This document shows positions 22,057-33,419 of a stretch of DNA of 64,000 bases, piece by piece. The translations under genes and the position numbers were made by a program. The first letter of the stretch is position 1. Every line of letters starts with the position of its first letter. This DNA is from Sesamum alatum (taxonomy: Eukaryota > Streptophyta > Magnoliopsida > Lamiales > Pedaliaceae). The notes under the pieces are model-generated. The model had not been told where the DNA came from, did no database searches, and saw only the letters and a list, made by a program, of their open reading frames with translations. The stretch covers positions 14,528,136-14,592,135 of the forward strand of contig JACGWO010000013.1 of assembly GCA_034509735.1 (NCBI GenBank), in the 5' to 3' direction.

Positions 22057-22895
22057 GTCCATGCAATTCACCGGAATCTTGATACTCTCGTACTAGCTAG
22101 ATATCAAAGAAAGGGAGAGAACAATTGACCAAATGCTATTGTTTAACATGATCGATCGTTCGTATGTCTCCTTCTATCAGAACAAGAAAACAAAGGAAGC
22201 TTTTGGAGGTGGAGAAAAGAGGGAGAGTGGCCGAGAGGCAGAGGGCGTCGATGTGTGTGAGATGAGTGTGAGAGATGTGCGTGTTGTGTGTGTGTTTTGA
22301 GTATAAATATAGATTAGTATTCCTAATCCTACTCAAATTCTTCTAAAGAGGCACACTTTGATCAACTTTAGGACTTTAACCTAGTCAAATCCTTATCAAC
22401 CAAGGGTTTGATTAAGTCAAACATAATCCTAGCCCTTCATCTCATCTAGCCCTAGATCGGATCTCATCCATCCATTCATGATAGGCTTTATGGAATGAAC
22501 CTTTAAATCTAATTTAAATAGTCGAAAAGTCCTAATGGGCTTTAAGTATAAATCTAATAATTACTTACGTCCAATAAATATTTCCACCTCTTTTAATCTA
22601 ATTAAAAAGGGAAAAGCCCATCCTCTAATATCATAAATCTAACTTACGAATAAAGCCTGATTAATCCAATTAATCTTCAAAGGTTTGACACTCCAAAACA
22701 GGACCAAATTTAATCTAATTAATTATCTCATCTCCTGGAATTAATTCTAAATTAACTCCTTCACTTTCAATGAATTGTGTGTAACCCTTTAGGTTCACCT
22801 TCAGCTAGACTTAAATGAATCTCCGATCATTTTACGACTGGAATTCGCTCGTCACCATGGGTGTTCGTCTAGCAACGGTCCATGGCACTAGAGAC

Positions 22896-24990
22896 TGCAA
22901 GAAAATGTGGATCAGCTCAGGAGGGTGCGTGCGGAAGCGCGATGTGTTAAAACATAAACGTAAAGTAAACATGCATAAAATGATAGAATTAAAGAACCAA
23001 TCAAGGGGTGTTCCATTGAATCTCACGGGGCGTTTGGTGTATCTCATGAATAATAAAAAAATAAGCATGCTAGATTCATGGAGGCCATAGGGTTGGAAAG
23101 AAAGAAAATGCTACAAACATCACTTACCCGTTGTAGACTTCTTCGTTGGGCTACACACGTTGTTCCACATTTTGCCACCTAGATCTTAACGTAGGAATCC
23201 TCTTAATCGTGCATGCAATTCACCGAATCTTGACTCCCTCGTGCTAGCAAGAGATCAAGAGGAAAAGGAGGAACAATCGACCAAAGGCTATTAGTTAACG
23301 CGATCAATTGTTTAAGTGTTTCCTTTTATCAAAGACAAGAGAACAAGAAAGACTTTTTGAGGTGGTGAGAGAGAGATGGACGAGAGAGATAAAGAGGGGC
23401 GGCACTTGGTGTGTGTGTGTATGTGAGATGAGAGAGTTGTATAGAGTAGTGTGTGTGTGTGTGTGTGTTTGTGGGCGTGCGTGCTTGAGTATTTATAAGG
23501 AAGAGTTTTTCCTAATCCTACTCAACCTCTTCCAAAGAGGCACACTATACACAACTAGGACTTTGACCTAGTTAAATCCTAGTCAACCTAGGGTTTGATT
23601 AGGTCAAACTTAATCCTAGCCCTTCATCTCATCTAGCTCTAAGATCCGATCTCGTCCGTCCTTCCTTTGATGGGCTTTATGGAATGGACTTTTAAATCCT
23701 ATTTAAATAGTCCAACAATTCCTAATGGGCTTGTAGTAAATATTAAATAAATAATTAAGCCCAAAATTAATATTTGCATCTTTATCTTACTTAAAGACGG
23801 AAATAGCCCATTCCCTTAATTCGTAAAACTAATTCATGAATGAAGCCTAATTAATCCAATTAATATTTAAAGGCTTGACACTCGAACAGAGATCCAATTT
23901 GATCTGATTAAATTGTTCGATCTTTTGGAATTAATTCCAAATTAACTCCTCCGTATCCGGTGAATTGTGTGTGACTCTTTAGGTTCACCCTCAGCTGGAC
24001 TTGGACGAATATCTAATCATCATATGATAAGAATTCGTCCATCACCATGGGTGACCGTCTAGCAAAGGTCCATGGCACTAGAGACTAGGTGAAATTATGG
24101 CGTGAACATTTAGGTTCCCGAATGCGTGTGAGCATTGTTCTTCCGTCTATTATCTCACATCTATTAGTCTAGGGTATAGATCTTGGACATCGGTACCCAT
24201 CCTTGACTTAAGCCAATACTCGTTCATTCACTAAAACGTCACTGGGATCTTATCCCACTGTTCAGTCACTGTAGCCACAAATTTTATAGGGAATGAGTCT
24301 CAGAGTATAAGTGAGACACTACTGTCAACCGTTTGACAGGAGACGAATTCTATCTTAGACCTACCATCCGTACTACACATCTTGACTGCACTAGATAGGG
24401 CTTATAGCAACCAAGTCTCTCAACTTGGTAGCCTCTTGCAAAACCTAAGATACATACATTGTGTGCATGTGACTACAGTAGTCCCTCAAATTCGAGGACT
24501 AATCTCGTACTGTCGGAATCGAGAATGCAAGTCATACCGATCAACCTACTCAAGGTTTCCCATATGATGATTCCCGCGAGTCACCTCAGTCAGCCGTCAC
24601 TGAGCTGGCTAACCCACTAGTATTGCATGGACGATTCTCGTCACTTGTCGATGAAACGTGAATGCAATCATTTAGTGCAAGTCTCAAATGGATCCTCAAC
24701 ACAAAATCTCGAGATCTTTGACTTGGAGTATTTCAGACCAATCCACAGAAGTTAATTTCATGACTGCAAACCTATGCGCAATCCAGCCTCTTAGATTCAC
24801 ACTTACGGTCTGTGGCCTTTGCTTGTGCATTGAACAGTTATAGATATTGAACAGTAAGTGAATACAATCAAAGTACAAATGCCGTAACTAAAAATCACTT
24901 TTATTTAGAATGAATTATTTACACCACAAAACGTTAGAAATAGGTTACATAAGCCTAACTATATTGGTTTCATAGTCACCTATTCTGACA
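22896..24990 (-). repeat. Copia solo LTR B (reverse, 2095 bp)
   Basis: The sequence starts TGCAAGAAAATGTGGATC and ends GTCACCTATTCTGACA, the reverse complement of the LTR at 20044-22056. It is flanked by the perfect duplication GAGAC at 22891-22895 and 24991-24995. It lies inside solo LTR A, whose sequence resumes after the second GAGAC. A (GT)n run sits at about 23408-23470. Open frames here are incidental. Confidence 0.9.
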
Positions 24991-25886
24991 GAGACTAAGT
25001 GAAATCATGGCATGAACATTTAGGCTCACAAATGCATACGAGTATTTTCCTTTCATCCACCATCTCACAACTATAGCGTAGGGCATGGAATTTGGACGTC
25101 GGTTCCCATCCTTGACTTAAGCCTTCAATCGTTCACCCACTGAAACGTCACCAGTATCCATGCCACTGTTCAGTCACTGTGGTCACAGATTTATAGGGAA
25201 CGAGTCTTAGAGTGTAAGTGAGACACTATTGTCAAAAGTCGATAGGAGATGGATTCTTTTTTGGGACTCACCATCCACACTACACATTCTGACTGCACTA
25301 GATAGAGCTTATAACAACCAAGTCTTTCAACCTGGTGGCCTTTTTCCAAATCTAAGACACAGGCATGGTATGTATGTGACTAGCATAGTCCTTGAAGTTA
25401 GAGGACTAATCTCGTACTATCGGAGCCGGGAATACAAGTTATACCGACCAAAGCACTCAAGACTTTCCATATGACAATTCCCACGAGTCACCTCAGTCAG
25501 TCGGCACCAAGCCAAGTGACCTACTAATATTACATGGACGACCCCCATCACTTGTTGATGAAACACGACTGCAATCCTTAGTGCAAGTCTCGCACGGACC
25601 CTCGATACCCATCTCGAGGTCCTTGACTTGGAGGGTTTAAGACTGATCCACGGAGGTAGGATTCATGACTGCTAACCTATGCACAGTCCAGCCTTTGGAT
25701 TAACGTATTCGGTCTGTGGGCTTTGCTTATGCATTAAACAGTAATATAAATAAGTGAACACAATCAAAGTATAACATGCTAGAAATTGAATATCACTTTT
25801 ATTCTAAACATTATATTTATACCATCATTGTCAGAAATAGCTAAATAAGCCCAATGAGATTGGCTTCACGGTCACATATACTAACC

Positions 25887-26270
25887 TATGTTACACTAGA
25901 TATCCTAGTTAATCCAACCTAATGGGTTGTTTACAAATATTTTTTAAGGCCTGTTATTAAGCGTTAGGGGCCGGTACAGGGCTGTATTGGGCGCCGATTA
26001 GAATCCCACCAATTTTGGTTGGATCCGAATTTGGGTGGGGCAAGTACTGTTGGAATTAACTTTTTCTTCCTCTTTTGTCCCCATAGTTTTGTTTTTCTTT
26101 GTCCAAAATGCCCTCATTTATCTCATAAATTTCAACCATATCTACTTTTACAATTAATGCACTGACAAGACCCAAAATATTTCTCTCTCCTCCATTGCTG
26201 CTTGGTTGACACACATACCCATTGTAGTCATCCTCACCATAGAGTAGAAGTGAAAGAGCAAAATGGCACC
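25887..26270. other. Intergenic sequence, nothing recognised
   Basis: Between the copia cluster and the next gypsy LTR I see no gene and no clear terminal repeats. Confidence 0.45.
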
Positions 26271-26275
26271 TGTTT

Positions 26276-26740
26276 TGATACGAGGCAATGATGTGGGCCT
26301 ACTATATGGGTTATGCTCGGGTCCCCATCGAAAACCCTAAAGAAACCTAGGCCCAAACTTAGGACTGTAGATGCCCTCAAAAGAAGCAGGCCCAGAAGGA
26401 TCCATCAAGACCAAAAAACTAGAATTTAGTGGATTAGTGATACGTGGCGCGATCTCGGACAGGGAAGGTAAATTCTGTACATCGGTCCAATTGGTATAAC
26501 AACTGGGCATTATAGAGAGAAGGTATCTAATCTTATTCATATCATTTCTCACCTACCTTATTTATGATATAATTGTGGAGCTAGCCTAACCTACTTCATT
26601 AACTTGATCGTCGGAGTGCTCATCCTGGGGACACCCCTGGCTCCTCCGTTTTGTGTGTAGATTTCAGAGCTATTTCTCCAAGTTCCTGCGAGTGAAGAGT
26701 TTACGACCCAGTTTTATGCTTACAAGGATTCACCGCATCA
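26276..26740 (+). repeat. Gypsy (Tat-like) 5' LTR of a truncated element
   Basis: The start TGATACGAGGCAATGATGTGGGCC-type sequence and the end ACCGCATCA are followed by TAGCGCTATCTGTGGGA (26744-26760). This resembles the GGCGC...TCTGTGGGA primer-site context common in plant Ty3-gypsy elements. The phrase CTTGATCGTCGGAGTGCTC near 26604 is shared with the LTRs at 5580 and 30058. No matching 3' LTR is in view, so no duplication can be checked. Confidence 0.65.
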
Positions 26741-26792
26741 TTCTAGCGCTATCTGTGGGAATAGCCTTGAAATCTCACTTATCGATCCAGTC

Positions 26793-27362
26793 ATGGAGCA
26801 TCAAGAACCCAAAGAGAATGTCGAAAGAGACTCACAACCTATAGAAGAAACATCAGGGTTGCAATCCACACTGGTAGCTAACCCCACCTTGACCTCACTA
26901 ATACAGTTGACGAAGAAGGATTTAGAGAGTATTGTGATGAAGGTTGTTAAGGCACGATGCAGCAAAACCAAGCCAGGGAAAAACCTGCCATGGTAACGTC
27001 CAGACGTCTGTTTCATTGGGAATGAAGAAATGATCCAGGAAAATACGCAAGTTACCATGCACGAAGGTGGGAGTGACCCAGCGACCCGCCCGATGAGAAG
27101 AAAAAGGTCAGCATTTATAACCTGGATTACAACAGAGGTCGCTCGTTCCGATTTTAAGATACCCAACCTCCCAAAGTTTGACAGATGTAGAGACCTTCAA
27201 GAACATGTCCTGTAATTTGAACACATAATGCAGCTGTACAGGTTAACAGATGCTATGAATGCTAGGATCTTTGTGACAACGCTGAGTGGACTAGCGCAAG
27301 AATGGTTCACCTCCTTACTAGGGGCAACCGTCATATTGATTTATAATTTTAGCCGATTCGAT
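26793..27362 (+). pseudogene. Gypsy gag fragment (Tat-like), truncated
   Basis: The ATG at 26793 starts MEHQEPKENVERDSQPIEET; the frame stops at 26994-26996. Further on, FKIPNLPKFDRCRDLQEHVL (about 27152-27210), a stop, then FEHIMQLYRLTDAMNARIFV and LSGLAQEWFTSL (to about 27320) belong to the retrotransposon gag domain. The frame ends just before the caulimovirid-like sequence. Everything after capsid (protease, RT, integrase, 3' LTR) is missing, so the element was cut off by deletion or by the neighbouring integration. Confidence 0.75.
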
Positions 27363-27409
27363 CTTTGAAAAACTAAAAAAAATGTGAAGACTAGTGAAAA
27401 ATCAATAGC

Positions 27410-28190
27410 CTTGATAATGAAGAAAGAGTAATAAAACTTTTAGATGCTATGGATATAGGGCATTATCATGATGAATATAAATTTCTACATATAGGACTAG
27501 TGCAAATTGCCTTCAAACTTTCAACATTAGAAAGTTTATTGGAGAGCATTTTAGATGCTGTAAGAGACGCTAGGAATTTAGACTAGAATTTTTTTTTGAC
27601 TCGAATAATATAGTCCAGTTTGGCTCACGGACCAGTTTTTTTAAATGTTTATCCAAATTTACAATTATCATTCTGATGCAAATATACTAGATGCCTTAAC
27701 ATTAAATGTTAAGACTCATGGGTACAATTATATACTCGTATTTGAATTAATATGTGTATGTTATAGAATATATTATAAACTTCTTCATACCCTTAGTCCT
27801 AATTGAAGGATTTACAAGACAATAAATCTTTAGAACAAACAATATTTTTTGTGACAAATTTACACAGTTCTAGAATTAATACTAGAATATAAATAAAATG
27901 GAGCGAGATAGGATTTCCAGAAAATTGGATAATTGAGTAGGAAGTTCCAATTTTAAGCAATATTGAAAGTAACTATGCTAGTATCATTCCAAATCCAGAA
28001 GGGAATGTTAGAATAGACTTTGTTAATAATCAATCAAAGTTTCTAAGAAGTAATTCTTCAAGATATTCTACAGTATCATATTTTTCACCAGTTGAGATAA
28101 TGACTCCATCTAGAGCATCCACTTCTCAAATTAGAGAGGAAATAGCCAAGAAGGTGCAAAGGGTAATAAAGTTGAAGAAATAAGGATTCA
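27410..28190 (+). pseudogene. Movement-protein-like remnant (30K superfamily)
   Basis: The frame near 27470 reads FLHIGLVQIAFK followed by a 'LRDARN'-like segment and a short stretch with the G-P-V-x-x-N-V-x-P-N-L-Q pattern (about 27635-27665). This is the core pattern I know from plant 30K movement proteins, which let the virus pass plasmodesmata. Further on, WSEIGFPENW (about 27900) and a Ser-rich tail to about 28190 fit the family's C-terminal part. Several in-frame stops and frameshifts break it. Recognition is from motif order, not from an alignment. Confidence 0.55.
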
Positions 28191-28239
28191 ATCAAATAAT
28201 ATTGCTAAAGGAGTATACAAAGACCCAAGATCAAATGAA

Positions 28240-28980
28240 GAATTAATTTCGAAAATAGATTTTTGTCAATAATGAATATTCTGGATATAATTTATTTTGA
28301 TACAGAGGTCTCATTTGTAGATTATTCAAATTTAATAGATTCTAGTCCTAGATCACCCAGGTCGAAAAGAAATTAGAAAAGAATTCTTAGATAAAAGGTG
28401 GGAACCATTTAGGAGATGGTTATTTGAAAATTTTCCCTTTAAAACCCAAAAACTGATTTCTGACCAATTTTATAAGGAATTAGCTATATGAAATAGGATT
28501 GTAGCTTTTATTCCTTGGTTTAATCAAATATTCCAAACAATATTTGAATATTTTGGAAAGAAAATATTTTCTAGATAATGGAAAAACCGTTAATAACATT
28601 TTCCCACCTCAACAACCTTTAAAATGAATTCAAATGAAATAGAAATTAATTTCAAAACAGTTTCAAAATTAATTGAGGGCGATACCCTAATGATCACAAT
28701 TTCTCAAATAAATGAGTTAATGAAGAAACAAAATTATACTAATCTGTACTTCAATAGTATAGGAGAACAGATAATAGAATTAAATCATAAAATATATAAA
28801 TAAATTATAGCTCTAAAAGCCTTGTGATTGATGAGGCAAATAAGGAAATCACCGCTAAATTAACCATCAATCTAGCCACCTTCAAATATTGTAGGTTTTC
28901 ATTTAAAATCGATAGGAGAATTACAAAGATTATTAGATCAAAAATTTAGAGATCTAAAAATTATGTACTTTAAATAATAA
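28240..28980 (+). pseudogene. Unassigned segment of the caulimovirid-like remnant
   Basis: Short pieces can be read between stops: an Asp/Ser-rich piece near 28275-28370 and a frame of about 60 codons at 28624-28803 starting MNSNEIEINFKTVSKL. I do not recognise a domain. By position, between the movement protein and the capsid, it may be the rest of a polyprotein or a small accessory ORF. Confidence 0.4.
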
Positions 28981-29084
28981 CATAAATACTAAAAACTACA
29001 AAGAAAAATTTTCATTTTAGAAAATAAATAAATTAGAAAAAAATGCGAGAAAGCCTATGCAAACAAAATTTTGTTACCCTAGGC

Positions 29085-30057
29085 CTACACCCCAAGACGT
29101 TCTTTATGAGGAACAAGACATATATGACCAACATAGTTATAATGTAAAACAAAAAATTATGAATGGAATATAGATGGATATATAGAAAGACAAATTTGCA
29201 ATACCATACATAGAATGATGATGTATAGTACTATCTTTAAAGGGAATCATAATACAGACAAAGCTATTGCTAAAATGATCATAGCAGGTTTTACTGGTCA
29301 GTTAAAAGGCTGGTGGAGTAATTATCTCAGTTAGGCGAATAAGAATGAAATTCTAAATATAGTAAAAATGCAAAATATGGAAGAACGGGCAGTATATACA
29401 CTTGCCTTAAATATTGTGAAACATTTTACAGAAAGATGGTGGTCCGATAATAGTGCAAACATTAGGACCCTATTACAGAATTTAAAGTGTAAAACTCTAA
29501 CATAATTCAGATGGTATAAAGATGTTTTCCTCAGTAGAGTAATGGAACTCCCAAAATCTAATGTTGCCTACTGGAAGTCTAAATTCATAGATGACTTCCC
29601 CATTTATTTGCAGAAAGAGTAAGAAATACCCTTAAGAAGGAAGAAATATATATAAATTATAATCAATATACGTAGAAAAATTTATTGGAACTTGCATCCA
29701 AGAAGGTCTAAATTTATGTAATGAAATTAGGTTAAATAAACAGATTTGAAGAGAAAATTTAACAGAAAGGAGTCAATTACGAGAATTTTGCTCTCAATTT
29801 GGAGTAGAAATGAAACCATCGCAAAGACAAAAATTCCTAAATATAGGACAAGAAAAGGATGAAAAAAGAGACATAAAAAGAAAAGTGACATAAAAGAAAG
29901 AAACAAAAAAAAAGATACAAATAGGAAGAATGAATGGAAAACTAAGAATAATATAACAAAAAAAGTATGGAGATGCTACATATGTGGCAAAACAGACAAC
30001 CTTGCAAATAGATGCAAAAATAAAAGGGCTAAAAGATTAAAAAAGAGGATTAACAGT
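29085..30057 (+). pseudogene. Capsid/Gag-like protein with altered CCHC knuckle
   Basis: The segment from about 29090 has a Gag-like helical core with an intact stretch reading MIIAGFTGQLKGWW (about 29275-29317) and, later, TLLQNLKCKTL (about 29468-29500). A Lys/Arg-rich tail (about 29840-29970) leads to a knuckle at 29974-30015, where Cys-X2-Cys-X4-(Asn)-X4-Cys has Asn in place of the zinc-binding His. Coat protein packages the genomic RNA/DNA. Several stops interrupt the chain. The gypsy solo LTR begins 42 bp after the knuckle. Confidence 0.7.
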
Positions 30058-30858
30058 TTATGCTCGCTCGGATCCACCGAGCCAACCTAAGAGCTAGGAG
30101 TAGGCCTCCAGGCAAGGCAGCCCAGCAGGAAAAAGTCATCAGGCCCAAAACAGTAAGACTTTTCATACATAAGCCGAATTTCTACATACTAACCTGTCAG
30201 GCCCATGGAAAAGGCTCGTACAGCAAACCTAGTCATCCAACAACATGGATTTCACATCACATATGTGTTCAACACATAGAGCCACTTCATACTAGAAAAC
30301 CTTATCCAAATTCCCAGTAGATTGGCTAGAACCCGGGTCTTTCTCAACAGGTTACTACTTTTCCAAAAAACATGACAGATATGGCAGGATTGACTCAAAC
30401 AATCATATCTCCTCCCTTTCAACTCCGATTCTCGCGTGGTTTGTTAGGTTGAGAATCTGACTTCCCAAGGTTTCCAACGGTATATAGCACTCAACCTAAT
30501 TCCTCCAAAATTGGTTTATTACTAGCTACAAAGAGGCTCACAGTGCAGTCATTTGACAGACACTGACATTCAAGTATCAAGTAACTTCTACTCTACTTTT
30601 GTACTCCTTTTTGCACACGGATTCTGTCTATTTTTCTAGTTAATCTCACCTCAATTTTTCACACTTCAACACTACACAACATCACTTCACAAGTATTCAC
30701 TTATTTCAAGTTTTCTCATTTATTTTATCAGTAGAACATTACTGACTTAAACATTGGAGTGCTAACCCCTCTATGCAGGTTAGTCTCCCCTTCAATCTTG
30801 GGATTTTCATGAAGGACCCTCGACATTTTGTGGTGCTGTTGGACTCTGGTACGCATCA
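30058..30858 (+). repeat. Gypsy-type solo LTR inserted in the caulimovirid-like remnant
   Basis: An 801-bp insertion is flanked by the perfect 5-bp duplication ACAGT at 30053-30057 and 30859-30863. It ends GGTACGCATCA and contains the phrase ACTTAAACATTGGAGTGCTAA near 30747, shared with the gypsy LTRs at 5580 and 26276. The usual TG start is displaced: TTATGCTCGC begins at 30058 and TG at 30061. The interrupted reading frame resumes in phase right after the second ACAGT. An internal domain is absent, so this is a solo LTR. Confidence 0.75.
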
Positions 30859-30863
30859 ACAGT

Positions 30864-31530
30864 CTTAAATTAGAAGATGAAGAGAAGAAAAATATAAACA
30901 ATAAGATATTTTATGAAGAAATGGAATCCTCTCAATATGAAGAACAACAAGAATCTTATAATATTCAAGATGAACTAAAAAATATAGAAGAAAATTCTGA
31001 ATATTCATCAACCTCTTCTGAGTCAGAAGAAGAGGACGAACCTTCTTGTGCATGTAAACAAGGAGCAACTGAAGAAAAATTGAATTAAGAATTTTATGAA
31101 TTAATGGCAAATTGAAAGAATTAGGAAAAATAAGTATTCTTATTGATAATCATATAGTTGAGTTACTTGGTTAAGGATACTGAGATAAGAGATATTATTC
31201 CTTATAAAATGGATAACAATGATAAGGTTGCATCATCTGAGTCAAATCAGGCTTATGAAAATATGATTCGTAAGCCATTTGAACCTTATACAATTACTGA
31301 GGCTAAAAGAATACTTAAGAAAAATCATACAATTAAAGATAAACCCTCTACTCTGGAAGATTTAAAAATAGAAATAAGAAATATTAAGAGATATAACCAG
31401 CCTCCACTACTAGAATAGAAATCTTAGAAATAGACAAGAATAATAAATTCATGGAATTAGGTAAAGAGAAGATTGAGGAAAACTTCCTATCTACACTAGA
31501 GATAGTTACTAGTAAAAAATGGAATGTGAA
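30864..31530 (+). pseudogene. Acidic linker region of the caulimovirid-like polyprotein
   Basis: The frame at 30870-31088 is rich in Glu, Ser and Asn and includes SEEEDEPSCACKQ; a stop follows at 31086. The next frame, 31158-31418, has a Lys/Ile-rich segment beginning near YLVKDTEIRD. Acidic low-complexity stretches lie between capsid and protease in this group of elements. No enzymatic motif is present. Confidence 0.5.
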
Positions 31531-31539
31531 GATTGGCTT

Positions 31540-31975
31540 ATTAATAAATAATAATTTTAGAAGTGTTTACCACTCTAATGGACAGCGGAGCATATATTAA
31601 TTGTATAAGAGAAGGAATGGTTGATACCAACTAAGTACTTTGAAAAACAACCCTTTCTCTATCTTCTACTAATGGGCAGAAATTGAATATAAGTTTTAAA
31701 ATTTCAAAAGCCTACATATGCAATAATAAAAGATGTATCCTTACAAGTTTTCTATTAATAAAAAATTGAACCAATGATATAGTTCTAAGGACATCTTTCC
31801 TTAAGAAGATTTTCCTTACAAAAACAATTAATGAACAAGGTATAATAAGCACTTTTCAAGATGAGACAATAAAATTTGAATTTATTACTCAACCAATTGA
31901 TAGGGTTATCAATGAAATAAAAGACTTAATAATTTCAAAACAAATCAATTTGTTTCATAAAATAAGAAATTAATT
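31540..31975 (+). pseudogene. Aspartic protease of the caulimovirid-like remnant
   Basis: A retroviral-type Asp-Ser-Gly triplet is preserved at 31581-31589 within a hydrophobic TLMDSGAY context. A region near 31760-31800 corresponds to the second conserved strand. Frameshifts and stops lie on both sides. The enzyme would process the viral polyprotein. Confidence 0.6.
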
Positions 31976-32028
31976 AATTACAAATAAATGAAATTCTCGA
32001 GAATCAAAACTTACAAGGAAAAATTAAA

Positions 32029-33416
32029 ATGGTTCAGAATAAATTTGAACTTGATATATGTAATGAGCATCCTAATGAATTTTGGCATAGAAAAAAACAT
32101 ATTGTAAGCCTCCCTTATGAAAATGAATTTTCAGAGAAAAATATTCCCACTAAAGCAAGACCTTGTCGAATGAACTCTGAATATCTAGAGGTATGTAAAA
32201 ATGAGATCCAATAATTAATTGATAAAAAAAATAATTAGATCCTCTAACTCACCGTGGTCATGCACTGCCTTTTATGTTAATAAGCATGCTGAACAGGAGA
32301 GAGGGAGACCTAGACTGGTCATAAATTACAAACCTCTTAATAGAGTTTTGAAATGGATAAGGTATCCAATCCCTAATAAGAAAGACCTTTTAGATAGATT
32401 ACATAAGGCGATAATTTTGTCAAAATTTGATTTAAAATCAGGATATTGGTATATTCAGATAAATGAACCAAATAGATATAAAATTGCATTTACAGTTCCT
32501 TTTGGCACTATGAATGGAATGTACTGCCTTTGGCCTGAAAAATGCACCTTCAGAACTCCAAAATATCATGAGTAATATTTTTAACCAATTTCAAATTTTA
32601 TGAATTGTCTATATCAACGATATTTTAGTCTTCTCTAATAGTATAGAAGATTACTTTAAACATTTAGGAATATTTAAAACAATAGTCATTCAAAATGGAT
32701 TAGTGATATCAAAACAAAAAATGAGTATCTTTCAAAATAAAATAAGATTTCTAGGCCATAATATTGAAAAAGGAAAAATACTTCCCATCAATTGATGTAT
32801 AGAATTTGTGGATAAATTTTCTGATAAAATAATTGATAGGACAATTATAAAGATTTTTAGGAAGTTTAAATTATATAGCTCCATATTATAAAAATCTTAC
32901 CCAGGATACAACCACATTATACGATAGGCTTAAGAAATATCCCTCTAAATGGACAGATGAACACACCAAAATATTTAGTCTAATAAAACAGAAAGTGAAA
33001 TAACTACCGTGCCTACCACTTGCAAATCCTAATTGGAAAAAGATAATCGAAACAGATGCTTCTAAGATAGGATTTGGAGGGATATTGAAACAAATTGATG
33101 ATAATAAGCAGGTATATTTAGTTAGATTTCATTCACAAAAATGAAAAGCGGCCCAGTTAAATTATGCTACTGTGGCTAAAAAAGTTATTGCTATTGTTAA
33201 AATGTGTCTTAAAATTTCAAGATGACTTGTTAAATCAAAAATTTACTATCAGAACAGATTGTTCTGCCGCTAAGTTTATGTTTGAAAATAATTTAAAATA
33301 TGATGTTTCTAAACATATATTTGCCAAATGACAAGCACATTTAGCCCCATTTAATTTTACTATAGAACATATTAAGGGAAAAACAAATAGTCTTCTTGAT
33401 TTCCTATCAAGATAAT
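32029..33416 (+). pseudogene. Reverse transcriptase-RNase H of the caulimovirid-like remnant
   Basis: The frames at 32029-32214 and 32219-32575 carry the RT N-terminus: SLPYENEFSEKNIP, WSCTAFYV, RPRLVINYKPLN, SKFDLKSGYWYIQI and FTVPFG. A shift follows in the 'FGLKNAP' region. The catalytic motif at 32610-32621 reads Tyr-Ile-Asn-Asp, so the first of the two metal-binding Asp residues is lost. RNase H pieces are IETDASKIGFGGIL (about 33050-33090) and the end EHIKGKTNSLLDFLSR, stopping at about 33414. There is no integrase after it. The enzyme copies pregenomic RNA to DNA; here it is dead by the active-site change plus many stops. Confidence 0.8.
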
Positions 33417-33419
33417 ATT

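Larger units (their letters stand above)
13806..25886 (-). repeat. Copia solo LTR A (reverse), split by two insertions of its own family
   Basis: Three pieces, 13806-14119, 22062-22895 and 24996-25886, join to about 2.04 kb. Together they are the reverse complement of the copia LTR at 20044-22056. The first piece begins TGTAAGCGAAGCGGATC, the reverse of the LTR end, and the last ends near GGTCACATATACTAACC, the reverse of the LTR start with substitutions. No internal domain adjoins either side, so it is a solo LTR left by recombination. A clean outer duplication is not visible (ATATT on the left, TATGT on the right). Confidence 0.75.

Noticed and set aside
23380..23571. Open frame with alternating Cys-Val codons on the plus strand.
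   Set aside because: It is produced by the (GT)n microsatellite in the reverse copia LTR.
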